A DNA stretch of 64,000 nucleotides from Thalassovita mangrovi (GTDB lineage: Bacteria > Pseudomonadota > Alphaproteobacteria > Rhodobacterales > Rhodobacteraceae). The DNA lies in assembly GCF_009857745.1 (NCBI RefSeq), contig NZ_WWEN01000010.1, positions 62,001 to 126,000 on the forward strand. Reading direction: 5' to 3'. Of this stretch, positions 7,962-17,416 are shown piece after piece; position 1 is the stretch's first letter; the number at the start of each line of letters is the position of its first letter. The translations under genes and the position numbers were made by a program. The notes below the pieces were generated by a model that was not told the DNA's origin, did not search any database, and saw only the letters and a list, made by a program, of their open reading frames with translations.

Positions 7962-8909
7962 ATGATCACAGCCCGAACCGAAACGCTTGGCGGTGATACC
8001 GCCGGATTGTCCCGCGCAGCAGAAATCCTTTCCGCAGGAGGGCTGGTCGCGATGCCCACCGAGACGGTTTATGGGCTGGCTGCCGACGCGCGCAACGACC
8101 TGGCCGTGGCGCGAATCTTCGAGGCCAAGGGCCGTCCGCGCTTCAATCCGCTGATCGTACACCTCGCCGATGCGGCGGCCGCGGGGGATTACGTGGAATG
8201 GTCCGACACGGCGCAGAAGCTGGCCGATGCCTTCTGGCCCGGCCCGCTGACCCTGGTGCTGCCGCTGCGCCCCGACAGCGGGCTGTCGCCGCTGGTCACC
8301 GCCGAGCTGCCCAGCCTCGCGGTACGGGTGCCCGCGCATCCGCTGGCCCATGCCCTCCTGCAGGAATTCGGCGGCCCGGTGGCGGCGCCCTCGGCTAACC
8401 TCTCGGGCCGGATCAGCCCGACCGAACCGCGCCACGTGCTGGACGGTCTGTCGGGCCGTATCGAGGCGGTGCTCGACGGCGGCGCCTGCCCGGTGGGGGT
8501 GGAATCGACCATCGTCGGGCTAACCGGCACCCCCACCCTGCTGCGCCCCGGCGGCGTCGCGGCGGAAGAGATCGAACAGGTGCTGGGCCAGAAGCTGGCC
8601 CTGCATACCGACGGCGACCCGCTCATCGCGCCGGGCCAGATGACATCGCATTACGCCCCGGGCGCCAAGGTGCGGCTGAACGCCGATCACGCGGAACCGG
8701 GCGAGGCGCTGCTGGGCTTCGGCCCGATGGCCTGCACGCTGAACCTGTCGGAACGCGGCGACCTGACCGAAGCGGCCGCCAACCTGTTCCACCACCTGCA
8801 CGCGCTGGACGCGATGACCCCCGCAGGCATCGCCGTCGCCCCGATCCCTGACACCGGGCTGGGCCGCGCCATCAACGATCGCCTGCGCCGCGCCGCCGCA
8901 CCGCGCTGA
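7962..8909 (+). CDS. sua5: L-threonylcarbamoyladenylate synthase, Sua5 type
   Basis: Makes threonylcarbamoyl-AMP from threonine, bicarbonate and ATP, the first step of tRNA t6A37 synthesis. The YrdC domain (about residues 15-200) shows the phosphate-binding PTETVYGLAAD and KGRPRFNPLIVH motifs, SANLSG and GVESTI. A C-terminal Sua5 domain (about 235-315) follows the linker PGQMTSHYAPGA, so this is the long form rather than the YrdC-only TsaC. The ATG at 7962 gives 315 residues, normal for the family; an in-frame ATG further upstream would add an atypical leader. It is divergent from the acyl-CoA dehydrogenase gene. Confidence 0.95.
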   Translation: MITARTETLGGDTAGLSRAAEILSAGGLVAMPTETVYGLAADARNDLAVARIFEAKGRPRFNPLIVHLADAAAAGDYVEWSDTAQKLADAFWPGPLTLVLPLRPDSGLSPLVTAELPSLAVRVPAHPLAHALLQEFGGPVAAPSANLSGRISPTEPRHVLDGLSGRIEAVLDGGACPVGVESTIVGLTGTPTLLRPGGVAAEEIEQVLGQKLALHTDGDPLIAPGQMTSHYAPGAKVRLNADHAEPGEALLGFGPMACTLNLSERGDLTEAAANLFHHLHALDAMTPAGIAVAPIPDTGLGRAINDRLRRAAAPR

Positions 8910-8981
8910 TCCGCAGATTGGGGGCCAGCCCGCTCGTCACTGAAATTGATCCCCCGGATCAATTTCCGGGCGTTCCTCACC

Positions 8982-9044
8982 CCCCGGGATTTTTTTAAAA
9001 AGAAGAAGTTGTTTCTTCTTGGCCTAAATACTCCCGCCGGAGGC
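8982..9044. repeat. Two intergenic repeat units in inverted orientation
   Basis: Positions 9015-9044 (read on the minus strand) carry GCCTCCGGCGGGAGTATTT followed by CCAAGAAG. Positions 8982-9008 carry a diverged copy on the plus strand (CCCCGGGATTTTTTT...AAGAAGAAG). Facing each other, they can fold into a long hairpin beyond sua5, with AAGAAGAA / TTCTTCTT at its tip. Related copies lie at 18268-18296, 22826-22856 and 43842-43874. The rest of the 218-bp gap before yqgE shows no gene. Confidence 0.75.
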
Positions 9045-9127
9045 AAACCCCGAGCGAATTTGGCGCAGGCAAATTCGTGAGATATCAGGCGCGCGCTGCA
9101 AGCGCGCACAATCAGGTCACGCCCTCG

Positions 9128-9682
9128 TCAGGCGCGCCCCGCATCGGCGGACAGCAGCAGCGAATCGACACCGATGCTTTGCAGCGCCGCTTCCCATTTC
9201 GCCGCGTCGTCGGCGCCGAAGATCAGATCGCCATCCGCTGGACAGGTCAGCCAGCCGTTCTGCGCGATCTCGCTTTCCAGCTGACCGGGGCCCCAGCCGG
9301 CATAGCCAAGCGCCAGCAGAACCTTCTGCGGCCCCTTGCCCTGGGCCAGTTCCTCCAGCACGTCGAGCGTGGCGGTCAGCCCGAATTCGGCATCGACCCG
9401 CAACGTGTTGAGCGACGACACGTAATCGAGGCTGTGCAGCACGAAGCCGCGGCCGGTTTCCACCGGGCCGCCGAAATGCACCCCGATCTGCGGCGTCGCG
9501 GGACAGGTGTCGATCGACAGCTGTTCCAGCATGTCCCTGAGCACGATTTCCTCGGTGGGCTTGTTCACGATCAGCCCCATCGCGCCCTCGTCGGAATGGG
9601 CGCAGATCAGAACCACGGAATGATCGAAGCGCGGATCGCCCATTCCCGGCATTGCAATCAATAACTGTCCCGTCAAATCCAT
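9128..9682 (-). CDS. YqgE/AlgH family protein (UPF0301)
   Basis: A 184-residue single-domain protein of the YqgE/AlgH family. Visible family motifs are [17 protein letters not shown] at the N-terminus, [36 protein letters not shown] and the C-terminal [16 protein letters not shown]. The length is typical. The family is widespread and cytoplasmic; its biochemical role is unsettled, with links to alginate regulation in Pseudomonas. It is a single gene, divergent from the DsbD-domain gene. Confidence 0.95.
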   Translation of the reverse strand: MDLTGQLLIAMPGMGDPRFDHSVVLICAHSDEGAMGLIVNKPTEEIVLRDMLEQLSIDTCPATPQIGVHFGGPVETGRGFVLHSLDYVSSLNTLRVDAEFGLTATLDVLEELAQGKGPQKVLLALGYAGWGPGQLESEIAQNGWLTCPADGDLIFGADDAAKWEAALQSIGVDSLLLSADAGRA

Positions 9683-9856
9683 GTCACAATCCGCACTGTT
9701 CTTTCCAAAAGATAGGATTTGGCCGCCTCCGGGTCCAGCACCGGAAGGATAAAAACCGAATTTGCACCGACATTGCCCGGTACAAGGCCCTGTGCTCGAG
9801 CGATGCTCGCCGGAAAGTGAGTTGGCAAAACCCGCTTTTTATCCCATTTGAAAGAT

Positions 9857-10666
9857 ATGATCAGAAACCTGTTCCACAGCCTCGCCGCCACCCTTGCCCT
9901 GTCGCTGCCTTCCGCCCTGGCCGCCTCGCCCTCTGAGATGGCGCAGGTCGAAGTGCTGCCCGGATGGGAACAGGCCGACGGCACCCGGGTGGTCGGGCTG
10001 CATATCACCCTGCCGCCGGGCTGGAAAACCTATTGGCGCGCGCCGGGCGATGCCGGCATCCCGCCGATGATCGACCTCAGCGGGTCCAGCAACGTCCATG
10101 CCATGGCGCCGGAATGGCCCACGCCGCAGGTGTTTTCCAACAACGGCATGAATTCGGTCGGCTATCGCGACGGGGTGGTGTTGCCGGTGATCCTGACGCC
10201 GCAGCGCCCGGGCGCGCCGATCACCCTGAGCGGCGAGCTGCAGATCGGCATCTGCAAGGATATCTGCGTGCCTGCCGAATTGCCCTTCGACGCCGCGCTG
10301 CCCGCCGGGCCGGGCGAGGCCGATCCGCTGCTCAGCGCCGCGCTGGCCGACCGGCCACTGTCCGGGGCCGAGGCCGGGCTGGGCCGCATCCAGTGCACCG
10401 TGTCGGTGACCGAGGACGGCTTGGCGCTCGACGCGGAATTCCTGCTGCCCTCGACGGGGGGCGACGAATACGCGGTGGTAGAAACCCGCGATCCGCAGGT
10501 CTGGGTCGCCGAGGCCGAAACCCGGCGCGACGGCAACATGCTGCAGGTCCGGACCGAAATGATCCATGTCGAAGGCGGCGCCTTCGCGCTGGACCGGTCG
10601 GGCATCCGGATCACCGTTCTGGGCAGCCAGAGGGCGGTCGATATCCAGGGCTGCCCCGCACCCTGA
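9857..10666 (+). CDS. Secreted protein with DsbD N-terminal-like domain
   Basis: A 269-residue periplasmic protein. The signal peptide (about 1-23, ending ALAA) is followed by a domain like the N-terminal (alpha) immunoglobulin-like domain of thiol:disulfide interchange protein DsbD, with LPPGWKTYWRAPGDAG, the FSNNG segment and the redox pair C133-x3-C137 (ICKDICVP). DsbD's transmembrane and thioredoxin domains are absent, so it may receive or pass electrons as a separate periplasmic carrier. The ATG at 9857 is used; an in-frame TTG nine bases earlier is less likely. Confidence 0.88.
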   Translation: MIRNLFHSLAATLALSLPSALAASPSEMAQVEVLPGWEQADGTRVVGLHITLPPGWKTYWRAPGDAGIPPMIDLSGSSNVHAMAPEWPTPQVFSNNGMNSVGYRDGVVLPVILTPQRPGAPITLSGELQIGICKDICVPAELPFDAALPAGPGEADPLLSAALADRPLSGAEAGLGRIQCTVSVTEDGLALDAEFLLPSTGGDEYAVVETRDPQVWVAEAETRRDGNMLQVRTEMIHVEGGAFALDRSGIRITVLGSQRAVDIQGCPAP

Positions 10667-10697
10667 TCCTTTTCCCCTGATCCGTCAGCTCAGCCGT

Positions 10698-13600
10698 TCA
10701 GCCGCGCGCGCGGCGCAGCCTGTGGCCGATCACCAGCGCCGACACCGCATAGACCGCCAGCGTCAGCACCGCCGCCCCGGCCAGGAACAGCCCCAGCCCC
10801 GCGGCGACCGGCGCGGCCCCTGCTAGCATCGGCAGCGCCTCGGCCAGCACCGGATGCGGCGCGCCGGTGACCACCGGCCAGCCCAGCACCAGCCCCAGCC
10901 AGCCCAGCAGCACGGCCCCGGTGCCGATCACCGGCAGGTGCAGCCCGCGCGTGCGCAAAGCGTGGCGCAGCGAGGTGACCTGCCGTTTCACGTCATGCTG
11001 CGCCGCGACCAGCGCGGGCACCACCAGCAGCACCAGAACCATGCCGAAGCCCAGCCCATAAACCAGCGTGATCACCGTCGGGCGCAGGAATTGCGCCTGT
11101 TGCGATCCTTCGTAAAGCAGCGGCGCCAGCCCCAGAACCGTGGTCAGCGTGGTCAGCATGACCGGGCGCAGGCGGTCGGCGGTGCCGTCGATGATCGACG
11201 GGATCAGCCCGCGATCTTCGGCATATTCGTCGATCGTCGTGACCAGCACGATGGAATCGTTGATGATGATCCCGGTCATCCCCAGCAGCCCCACCACGGT
11301 GAACATCGACATCGGCACGCCCCAGATGTAGTGGCCCCAGATCGTGCCGACGAGCCCGAAGGGAATGATCGCCATCACCACCAGCGGCCGCGTCCAGCTG
11401 GCGAAGACCCAGGCCAGCACCAGGTAGATGCCGGTCAGGCACAGCACCAGCCCGGTGCGGGCTTCGGACAGGAAGGTGTCCTCCTGTTCCGACAGACCGG
11501 CCAGGCGATATTCCACCTGCAGGGTACTGGCGATTTCGGGCAGGATTTCGGTTTCCAGCGCCTGCGCGATTTCGGCGGCGCGGGCGGGATCGTCTTCGGA
11601 AATGTCGCCGGTGACGGAAATCAGCCGGATGCCGTTTTCGCGCCGCACGGTGGAAAAGCCGCTGCGCGAGGTCACGGTCACGATATCGGCCAGCGGCACG
11701 TAATCGCCGGTACCAGTGCGCAGCTGCATCCGTTCAAGGAAATCGGCGGTCAGTTCCGCCTCGGGCAGCTCCACCCGTATCGCGGCGCTGCGCGGCCCGT
11801 CGGGATAGGTCGCGGCCTCCAGCCCGTTCAGCCGGTGCCGCAGCACCCGGCCCAGCCCGTCGATGGTGAAGCCGAGCGCCTGGCCCTGCGGCGTCAGGTC
11901 GAGGATCAGCTCCTCCTTGTCATAGGCCAGGTTGTCCTCGACCGCCGACACTTCCGGGTAGCGCGCCAGCGCCGATTGCAGATTTTCGCTGGCCCGTTTC
12001 AGAACCTCGGCGCTGGCGCCGTAGAACTGCACGTCCAGCGCATCGCCGCCCGGCCCCGAGCGCCAGCCGCGGAAGCTGACGGTTTCGGCCAGCGGGTGCG
12101 GCCGCACCGCATCCTGCAGATCGGCGACGAAGGCGAAGCTGGAATAGGGCCGCAGGTCGGCGTCGATCAGTTCGATCGCGATGCCGCCCAGCAGGTCGGC
12201 ATCCTTGGTATCCGCCCCGGGCAGCGGCCGGCCGGAGTTGCCGCCGATTTCGGCCACCACGTAATCGATCGGGTTCACCCCGTGCTTTTCTTCGTATTGC
12301 TTGCCCAGGTCTTCGACCGCGCGCTGCATCTCGCGCATCATCGCCAGCGAATCCTCGCGCGTGGCGCTTGGCAGCATGGCGAAATTTCCGGTGACCGAAC
12401 TGCGCTCGGGCGAATTGAAGAACCGCCAGGTGACGTCGCCGCGCGCGAACAGCGCGATCTGGCTGGCTAGGATCAGGACAGTGCCCGCCAGAACCGGGTA
12501 ACGGGCCCAGACCACCAGCCGCATCAGGTGCCGGAACAGATGATCGCGCAGCCAGCGGAAGCCGCGATTGACCATGCGCGAGGGCCAGTCGTACCAGTGG
12601 TCCTTGTGCTGATGCGCCAGCGCGTGGGACATGTGATTGGGCAGGATCAGGAAGCATTCGACCAGCGACGCGGACAGCACCGCGATCACCGTGAAGGGGA
12701 TGTCGCCGATCATATCGCCGAAGCGCCCGCCGATGGCGGTCAGGCCGAAAAAGGCGATGATCGTGGTCAGGGTCGCGGAAAACACCGGCATCGCCATCTT
12801 GCGGGCGGCGTTTTCCGCCGCAAAAACCGGGCCTTCGCCGTATTTGCGCAATCGGGCATCGGCATGTTCGCCCACCACAATGGCGTCGTCCACCACGATG
12901 CCCAGCGTGATGATCAGCGCGAACAGGCTGATCATGTTGATGGTCAGCCCGCCCACATACATCAGGGCGATCGCCGCCAGCATCGACACCGGAATCCCGG
13001 CGGCCACCCACAGGGCAGTGCGGGCGTTGAGGAACAGGAACAATAGCGCCACCACCAGCCCCAGCCCCATCAGCCCGTTGTCGATCAGGATGTTCAGGCG
13101 GCCTGTGATCGCCTCGGCGCGGGTGCGGATCAGGTCGATCTCGACCCCTTCGGGCAGGGTTTCCTGCAGGGTTGCGGCGATCTGTTCGACCTGGTGCTGG
13201 ATCTTGATCGCATCGCCGGCGGCGGAGCGGTCGACCCGGATCGACACGCCGGGATTGTCGCCGACGAAATAGGCCCGGCTGCGGTCCGTGCCCAGCTGTT
13301 CGACCCGCGCCACGTCGCCCACGGTCAGGGTCGACCCATCGTCGTTCGAGCGCAGCACGATCGCCTCGATCTGGTCCGGGCTGCGCTTTTCGACCCCGGT
13401 GCGGACGCGGGCATTGGCGCCGGTCACGTCGCCCGCCGGATCGGCCGCGACTTCCTCGGCGATGGCGGCGGCGATCTGCTGAATGGTGATGTCATGCGAA
13501 ATCAGGTTGACCGAGGGCACCTCGATCAACGTCTCGGGCGCTGCAACGCCACGGATCGTGGTCCGTGTCACTCCCGCCGCGAACAAGCGGGTGACGAATT

Positions 13601-14093
13601 CATCGGCGAACAGGCCCAGCTGGCGCGGCGCCACCGGGCCGGTGATCACCACGTCGGTCACCCGGTCGCGCCAGGCGCCGCGCGTCACTTTGGGTTCCTC
13701 GGCCTCCTCGGGCAGGGTCGTGACCCCGTCCACCGCCGCCTGCACGTCGTCGGCGGCGCGGCTCATGTCCCAGCCCGGTTCGAATTCCAGCGAAATGCTG
13801 GCGCGGCCTTCGCGGCTGGCGCTTTCGCTGCTTTCGACCCCTTCGACGGTCAAAAGCGCCGGTTCCAGCACCTGCACGATGGCGGCATCGACATCCTCGG
13901 CCCCGGCGCCTTCCCAGACGACCGAGACGCTGACCTCATCGGTCACCACGTCGGGGAAGAACTGCGCCCGCATCCGCGGCACCGACGCCAACCCCATGAC
14001 CAGCAGCACGATCAGCAGAAGGTTCGCCACCGTGCGGTGACGGGTGAAATAGGAAAGGATACCGCCCGCCGCGTCGGGGATCGCGCGCACCAT
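10698..14093 (-). CDS. RND efflux permease (AcrB/HAE-1 class) with C-terminal extension
   Basis: Inner-membrane proton/drug antiporter of a tripartite efflux pump. The 1131 residues begin with TM1 (about 22-38). The first porter domain follows, then TM4 with the proton-relay aspartates D402-D403 in LGIVVDDAIVVGEHAD, and in the second half the equivalent GMTGIIINDSIVLV. After TM12 there are about 80 further residues with two or three extra hydrophobic segments, unlike typical 1020-1050-residue permeases. It starts 3 bp after the adaptor stop and forms an operon with it. No outer-membrane channel gene is next to it. The substrate is unknown. Confidence 0.95.
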   Translation of the reverse strand: MVRAIPDAAGGILSYFTRHRTVANLLLIVLLVMGLASVPRMRAQFFPDVVTDEVSVSVVWEGAGAEDVDAAIVQVLEPALLTVEGVESSESASREGRASISLEFEPGWDMSRAADDVQAAVDGVTTLPEEAEEPKVTRGAWRDRVTDVVITGPVAPRQLGLFADEFVTRLFAAGVTRTTIRGVAAPETLIEVPSVNLISHDITIQQIAAAIAEEVAADPAGDVTGANARVRTGVEKRSPDQIEAIVLRSNDDGSTLTVGDVARVEQLGTDRSRAYFVGDNPGVSIRVDRSAAGDAIKIQHQVEQIAATLQETLPEGVEIDLIRTRAEAITGRLNILIDNGLMGLGLVVALLFLFLNARTALWVAAGIPVSMLAAIALMYVGGLTINMISLFALIITLGIVVDDAIVVGEHADARLRKYGEGPVFAAENAARKMAMPVFSATLTTIIAFFGLTAIGGRFGDMIGDIPFTVIAVLSASLVECFLILPNHMSHALAHQHKDHWYDWPSRMVNRGFRWLRDHLFRHLMRLVVWARYPVLAGTVLILASQIALFARGDVTWRFFNSPERSSVTGNFAMLPSATREDSLAMMREMQRAVEDLGKQYEEKHGVNPIDYVVAEIGGNSGRPLPGADTKDADLLGGIAIELIDADLRPYSSFAFVADLQDAVRPHPLAETVSFRGWRSGPGGDALDVQFYGASAEVLKRASENLQSALARYPEVSAVEDNLAYDKEELILDLTPQGQALGFTIDGLGRVLRHRLNGLEAATYPDGPRSAAIRVELPEAELTADFLERMQLRTGTGDYVPLADIVTVTSRSGFSTVRRENGIRLISVTGDISEDDPARAAEIAQALETEILPEIASTLQVEYRLAGLSEQEDTFLSEARTGLVLCLTGIYLVLAWVFASWTRPLVVMAIIPFGLVGTIWGHYIWGVPMSMFTVVGLLGMTGIIINDSIVLVTTIDEYAEDRGLIPSIIDGTADRLRPVMLTTLTTVLGLAPLLYEGSQQAQFLRPTVITLVYGLGFGMVLVLLVVPALVAAQHDVKRQVTSLRHALRTRGLHLPVIGTGAVLLGWLGLVLGWPVVTGAPHPVLAEALPMLAGAAPVAAGLGLFLAGAAVLTLAVYAVSALVIGHRLRRARG

Positions 14094-14096
14094 GGA

Positions 14097-15554
14097 TCAG
14101 CCCCCCATCCGCGATTCCAGCCGCTGCACCATCTGCGCGGGCACCTTGGGCGATTGCAGCGCGGTCAGCAGCCTTGTCTTCACATCCTCGGGCATGGATG
14201 GGTTGGCCTTGACGAAATCCATCAGCTTGCTGCGGCGTTCCTCGCTCAGCGCGACGGTTTCGGGTTCCGCAATCTGGCGCGCGGCCTCGGGCTGCAGCGG
14301 GCGCACCTTGATCCCGGCGCCCAGCAGCGGCGTGCGTTCGCGCACCACCTGGCGCCCGGCCAGATCGCGCGACCGCACCAGGATATCGTCGCCCTGCCGC
14401 CGCAGCAGCGTGACCGCCAGCGTTTCCAGCCGGTCGTCGTCGCCCAGCACCAGCACCGTCCCGTCCGAAGCCAGCGCCTTGGACGGCAACCGCACCACCT
14501 GTTCCAGCGCGGGTTCCTCGACCTCGACGGTGACGAAATCGCCCGGCTTCATACCGCGCGGGCTGTCCAGCGTGGCGAAGATCAATCGCCCGGTCTGACC
14601 CTCGCCCACCGCCGCGCTCGACCGGCTGATCTTGCCCGGCGTGCTCAGGTCGATGCCGCTCACATCCAGCGTCACGGCGACCGGCGACGGGCGCAGCGCG
14701 CCATCCGCATCGATCAGCCGCGCATATTGCGTGGTGGACACGCGGAAGGCGACCTCCAGCGCGTCGCCATCGACCAGATCGGCCAGTTTTTCATTGGTGC
14801 CGACCAGGCCGCCAGCCACCACCGACACATCGCTCAGCGTGCCGGAAAATTCCGCCCGCAGCTCGGTATCGTCCAGTTGCCGCTGCGCCTCGTCGCGGGC
14901 GATCTGCGCCCGCGCCAAAGCGGTTTTTGCCTTGTCCACCCGCGCCTCGGCCGTGGCCAGCGACTGGCGGCGGGTAACCAGCGATTGCCGCGCCGAAGCG
15001 GCGGCCAGTTCGGCACTTTCCACCGCGGTTTCGGTCACCACGCCGCGGGTCGCCAGATCCTTCTGTCGCTCGAAGGCGCGCTGATAGAGATCGGCCTGTT
15101 CGGTCGCCGCTGCCAATTCGTCCTGCGCCAGGACCAGCCCGCGTTCGGCGTCGCGGATCTCCGCTTCGGCGTCCAGCAGGTTGGCCTCGGCCCGGGCCAG
15201 CGCGTCCTTGGCATCGGCCGGATCGATCCGGACCAGAACCTGCCCCGCCTCGACCGTGCCCCCTTCTTCGAAATTCCCGGCCAGTTCGATCACTGTGCCC
15301 GATACAGCCGCGCGGATTTCCAGCGACCGGCGGCTTTCGACCTGACCGAAGGCCTGCAGCACCGGCTTCACCGTCTGCGGCACCGCCTCGACCACCGCGA
15401 CCGAGAATATCCGTTCGCGTCCCTGCGGCTTGCGCGCCTCGCGCGACAGCCGGTCGTTGATCGCATCGCGCACCATCGACCCGGCATAAAGGACCATGCC
15501 CAAGGTGACCGCCATCAGGAAAAGTCCCGTCATGCTTTGACGCAGAAAACGCAT
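14097..15554 (-). CDS. RND efflux periplasmic adaptor (HlyD/MFP family)
   Basis: Membrane fusion protein linking the RND permease to an outer-membrane channel. The 485-residue chain has one N-terminal TM anchor (about 10-28), a lipoyl/barrel-sandwich half (RRSLEIRAAVSGTVIEL), a long coiled-coil hairpin (about 115-230), the second lipoyl half (LRAEFSGTLSDVSVVAGGLV), beta-barrel and membrane-proximal domains, and an unusual charged helical tail (about 435-485). The ATG at 15554 has AAGGAA upstream and gives a proper membrane anchor; an upstream in-frame start lacks both. The permease gene follows directly. Confidence 0.95.
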   Translation of the reverse strand: MRFLRQSMTGLFLMAVTLGMVLYAGSMVRDAINDRLSREARKPQGRERIFSVAVVEAVPQTVKPVLQAFGQVESRRSLEIRAAVSGTVIELAGNFEEGGTVEAGQVLVRIDPADAKDALARAEANLLDAEAEIRDAERGLVLAQDELAAATEQADLYQRAFERQKDLATRGVVTETAVESAELAAASARQSLVTRRQSLATAEARVDKAKTALARAQIARDEAQRQLDDTELRAEFSGTLSDVSVVAGGLVGTNEKLADLVDGDALEVAFRVSTTQYARLIDADGALRPSPVAVTLDVSGIDLSTPGKISRSSAAVGEGQTGRLIFATLDSPRGMKPGDFVTVEVEEPALEQVVRLPSKALASDGTVLVLGDDDRLETLAVTLLRRQGDDILVRSRDLAGRQVVRERTPLLGAGIKVRPLQPEAARQIAEPETVALSEERRSKLMDFVKANPSMPEDVKTRLLTALQSPKVPAQMVQRLESRMGG

Positions 15555-15651
15555 ATTCAGTTCCTTGCAAAAGGCCGCACGTGGCCCGTCCCGGCACAAC
15601 CTAATCGGTCCCGCGCCGAAGCCAATAGTCACGCATTATACGTGTGGAATG

Positions 15652-16194
15652 TTATTTCCGTCGCTTATGTTCTTCCAGGCGGGGAAAAATTTCGACGAAA
15701 TTGCAGGGCAAGTGCCGGTAATCCAGCTGATATTGCAGGATTTCGTCCCAGGCATCCTTGCAGGCGCCGGTACTGCCGGGCAGCGCGAACAGGTAGGTTC
15801 CGCCCGCGACCCCGCCGGTGGCGCGGCTTTGTACCGCAGAGGTGCCGATCTTTTGCATGCTGACGATGGTGAAAACGGTGGCGAAGGCCTCGATTTCCTT
15901 TTCATAGACGTCGCGATGCGCCTCGACCGTCACGTCGCGCCCGGTCAGCCCGGTCCCGCCGGTCGAGATGATCACATCGACCTCCTTGTCGGCGATCCAG
16001 ACGCGCAGCTGATCGGCGATCTCGGCGCGTTCATCGCGGATGATCTTGCGGTCGGCGACGATATGGCCCGCGCCCTCGATCCGCCCGACCAGCGTGTCGC
16101 CGGAACGGTCCTCGGTCAGACTACGGGTATCCGACACGGTCAGCACCGCGATGCGGACGGGGATGAATTCCTTGCTCTCATCGATACGCGACAT
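15652..16194 (-). CDS. moaB: Molybdenum cofactor biosynthesis protein MoaB
   Basis: A 180-residue MogA/MoaB-fold protein involved in adenylating molybdopterin before molybdenum insertion. The signature stretches AVLTVSDTRSLTEDRSGDT, ISTGGTGLTGRDVT (substrate-binding glycines and acidic residue) and ALPGSTGACKDAWDEIL are all present. The start at 16194 (MSRIDESKEF) lies 5 bp after the LysE-family stop; a long open frame upstream belongs to another reading frame. It is the last gene of the UDG, phosphoesterase, LysE, moaB operon. Confidence 0.95.
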   Translation of the reverse strand: MSRIDESKEFIPVRIAVLTVSDTRSLTEDRSGDTLVGRIEGAGHIVADRKIIRDERAEIADQLRVWIADKEVDVIISTGGTGLTGRDVTVEAHRDVYEKEIEAFATVFTIVSMQKIGTSAVQSRATGGVAGGTYLFALPGSTGACKDAWDEILQYQLDYRHLPCNFVEIFPRLEEHKRRK

Positions 16195-16199
16195 CTGCC

Positions 16200-16820
16200 T
16201 TATCCTTTTTCCAAAAGCGCCAGGCGCAACGCCAGCCCGGCGAAGATCCCCGCGCTGATCCGGCCCAGCCAGCGGGCAAAGACCGGGTTGCCGGTCAGTT
16301 GACGGCCCAGGCCGCCCGCGAACAGCCCCACCAGCGCGTTGATGATGAAACCGCCGAAGGATAGCACCGCGCCGAAGATCATGAACTGTCCCAGCACCGC
16401 CCCGTTGGCGGGGTCGACGAATTGCGGCACGAAGGCCAGCACGAAGAGGATCACCTTGGGATTGGTCAGATTGACCAACAGCCCGTCGCGGAACGCCCGT
16501 GCCGCCCGGACCGGCGGAGCGTCGGAAGCAACCGCGCCACCGCGCAGCGATTGCAGCGCCAGCCACAGAAGGTAGGCCACGCCCAGCCAGCGGATCGCGT
16601 CGAAGGCCCAGGGCAGCGCCGCGATCAGCGCGCTGAGCCCCAGCCCGGCGGCGGCGGCGTGGAAGAAAGCCCCCGCCGAGATGCCCGCGCTGGCGGCAAC
16701 CGCCGCCTTCGGCCCCGAGCGCAGCCCCTGGCCGAGGCAGAACATCATGTCCGCCCCCGGCGTCAGGTTCAGCGCCAATGCGGCGGGGATGAAGGCCAGA
16801 AGCGTGACCGGGTCGATCAT
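16200..16820 (-). CDS. LysE/RhtB-family amino-acid exporter
   Basis: A 206-residue inner-membrane protein with six predicted helices. The family start pattern LAFIPAALALNLTPGADMMF and the conserved GLLVNLTNPKVILFVLAFVPQF segment are visible. Family members export amino acids or derivatives such as homoserine, threonine or lysine using the proton gradient; the substrate is not indicated here. Its start overlaps the phosphoesterase stop by 4 bp, so it is part of the minus-strand operon. Confidence 0.92.
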   Translation of the reverse strand: MIDPVTLLAFIPAALALNLTPGADMMFCLGQGLRSGPKAAVAASAGISAGAFFHAAAAGLGLSALIAALPWAFDAIRWLGVAYLLWLALQSLRGGAVASDAPPVRAARAFRDGLLVNLTNPKVILFVLAFVPQFVDPANGAVLGQFMIFGAVLSFGGFIINALVGLFAGGLGRQLTGNPVFARWLGRISAGIFAGLALRLALLEKG

Positions 16821-17416
16821 GGCGCGATCTCGAACCAGGTACCTTGTGGGCCGAGATTGACCACCTCCGCCGCGCCGATAAAGCCGCGCACGCCCCAGCT
16901 GTCATGGATATGGCCGCAAAGCGCCAGCTTTGGCTGTATCCGTTCGATCGCCGCATGAATCGCGGTGGAGCCAACCGATTGCCCCTGCGAGGTGCGGTCG
17001 GCCACGCCCTTGGGCGGCGAATGGGTGATCAGGATGTCGGTGCTCTCGCACAGCTGCAGCATCGCGGCGGCCTCGTCTTCGGTCAGATCGAAGGACCAGG
17101 ACCCGAAGGGCGTGACCGGCACGCCGCCGCCCAGACCGAAGAGTTTCAGCCCGTCGACCTCGCCCCCGTTGCCATGCAGCACATGGGCGTTTACGGGGGC
17201 TGCGGCGCGCAGTTCCTCGGCGCTTTCGGCATTGCCCGGCACCAGAACCATCGGCGCAGTAATACCGCTGAGCAGCTCCATCGCCTGATCGAGCCCCTGG
17301 CGCATGTTGCAAAAATCCCCCGCGCCGATCACCAGATCGGCCTCGGCGCTGGCCGTGACCAGCCCGGCGGCGGCGCGGCGCGCCAGGTGCAGGTCGGAAA
17401 AACCCAGCACCTTCAT
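16817..17416 (-). CDS. Calcineurin-like metallophosphoesterase
   Basis: A 199-residue metal-dependent phosphoesterase. The ordered metal motifs can be read as SDLHL (D8, H10), GAGDF (D33), GNAE in place of the usual GNH/GNCD, THSPP (H131) and GHIH near residue 167. The Glu in GNAE where Asp or His is common is a family variant. The substrate may be a cyclic or simple phosphodiester; sequence alone does not tell. It overlaps the UDG gene by 4 bp and the LysE gene by 4 bp. Confidence 0.9.
   Translation of the reverse strand: MKVLGFSDLHLARRAAAGLVTASAEADLVIGAGDFCNMRQGLDQAMELLSGITAPMVLVPGNAESAEELRAAAPVNAHVLHGNGGEVDGLKLFGLGGGVPVTPFGSWSFDLTEDEAAAMLQLCESTDILITHSPPKGVADRTSQGQSVGSTAIHAAIERIQPKLALCGHIHDSWGVRGFIGAAEVVNLGPQGTWFEIAP

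Noticed and set aside
13194-15863. A very long open frame on the plus strand opposite the RND pump genes.
   Set aside because: It is a GC-driven antisense frame over two clearly coding genes; the protein has low-complexity composition and no recognisable domain.
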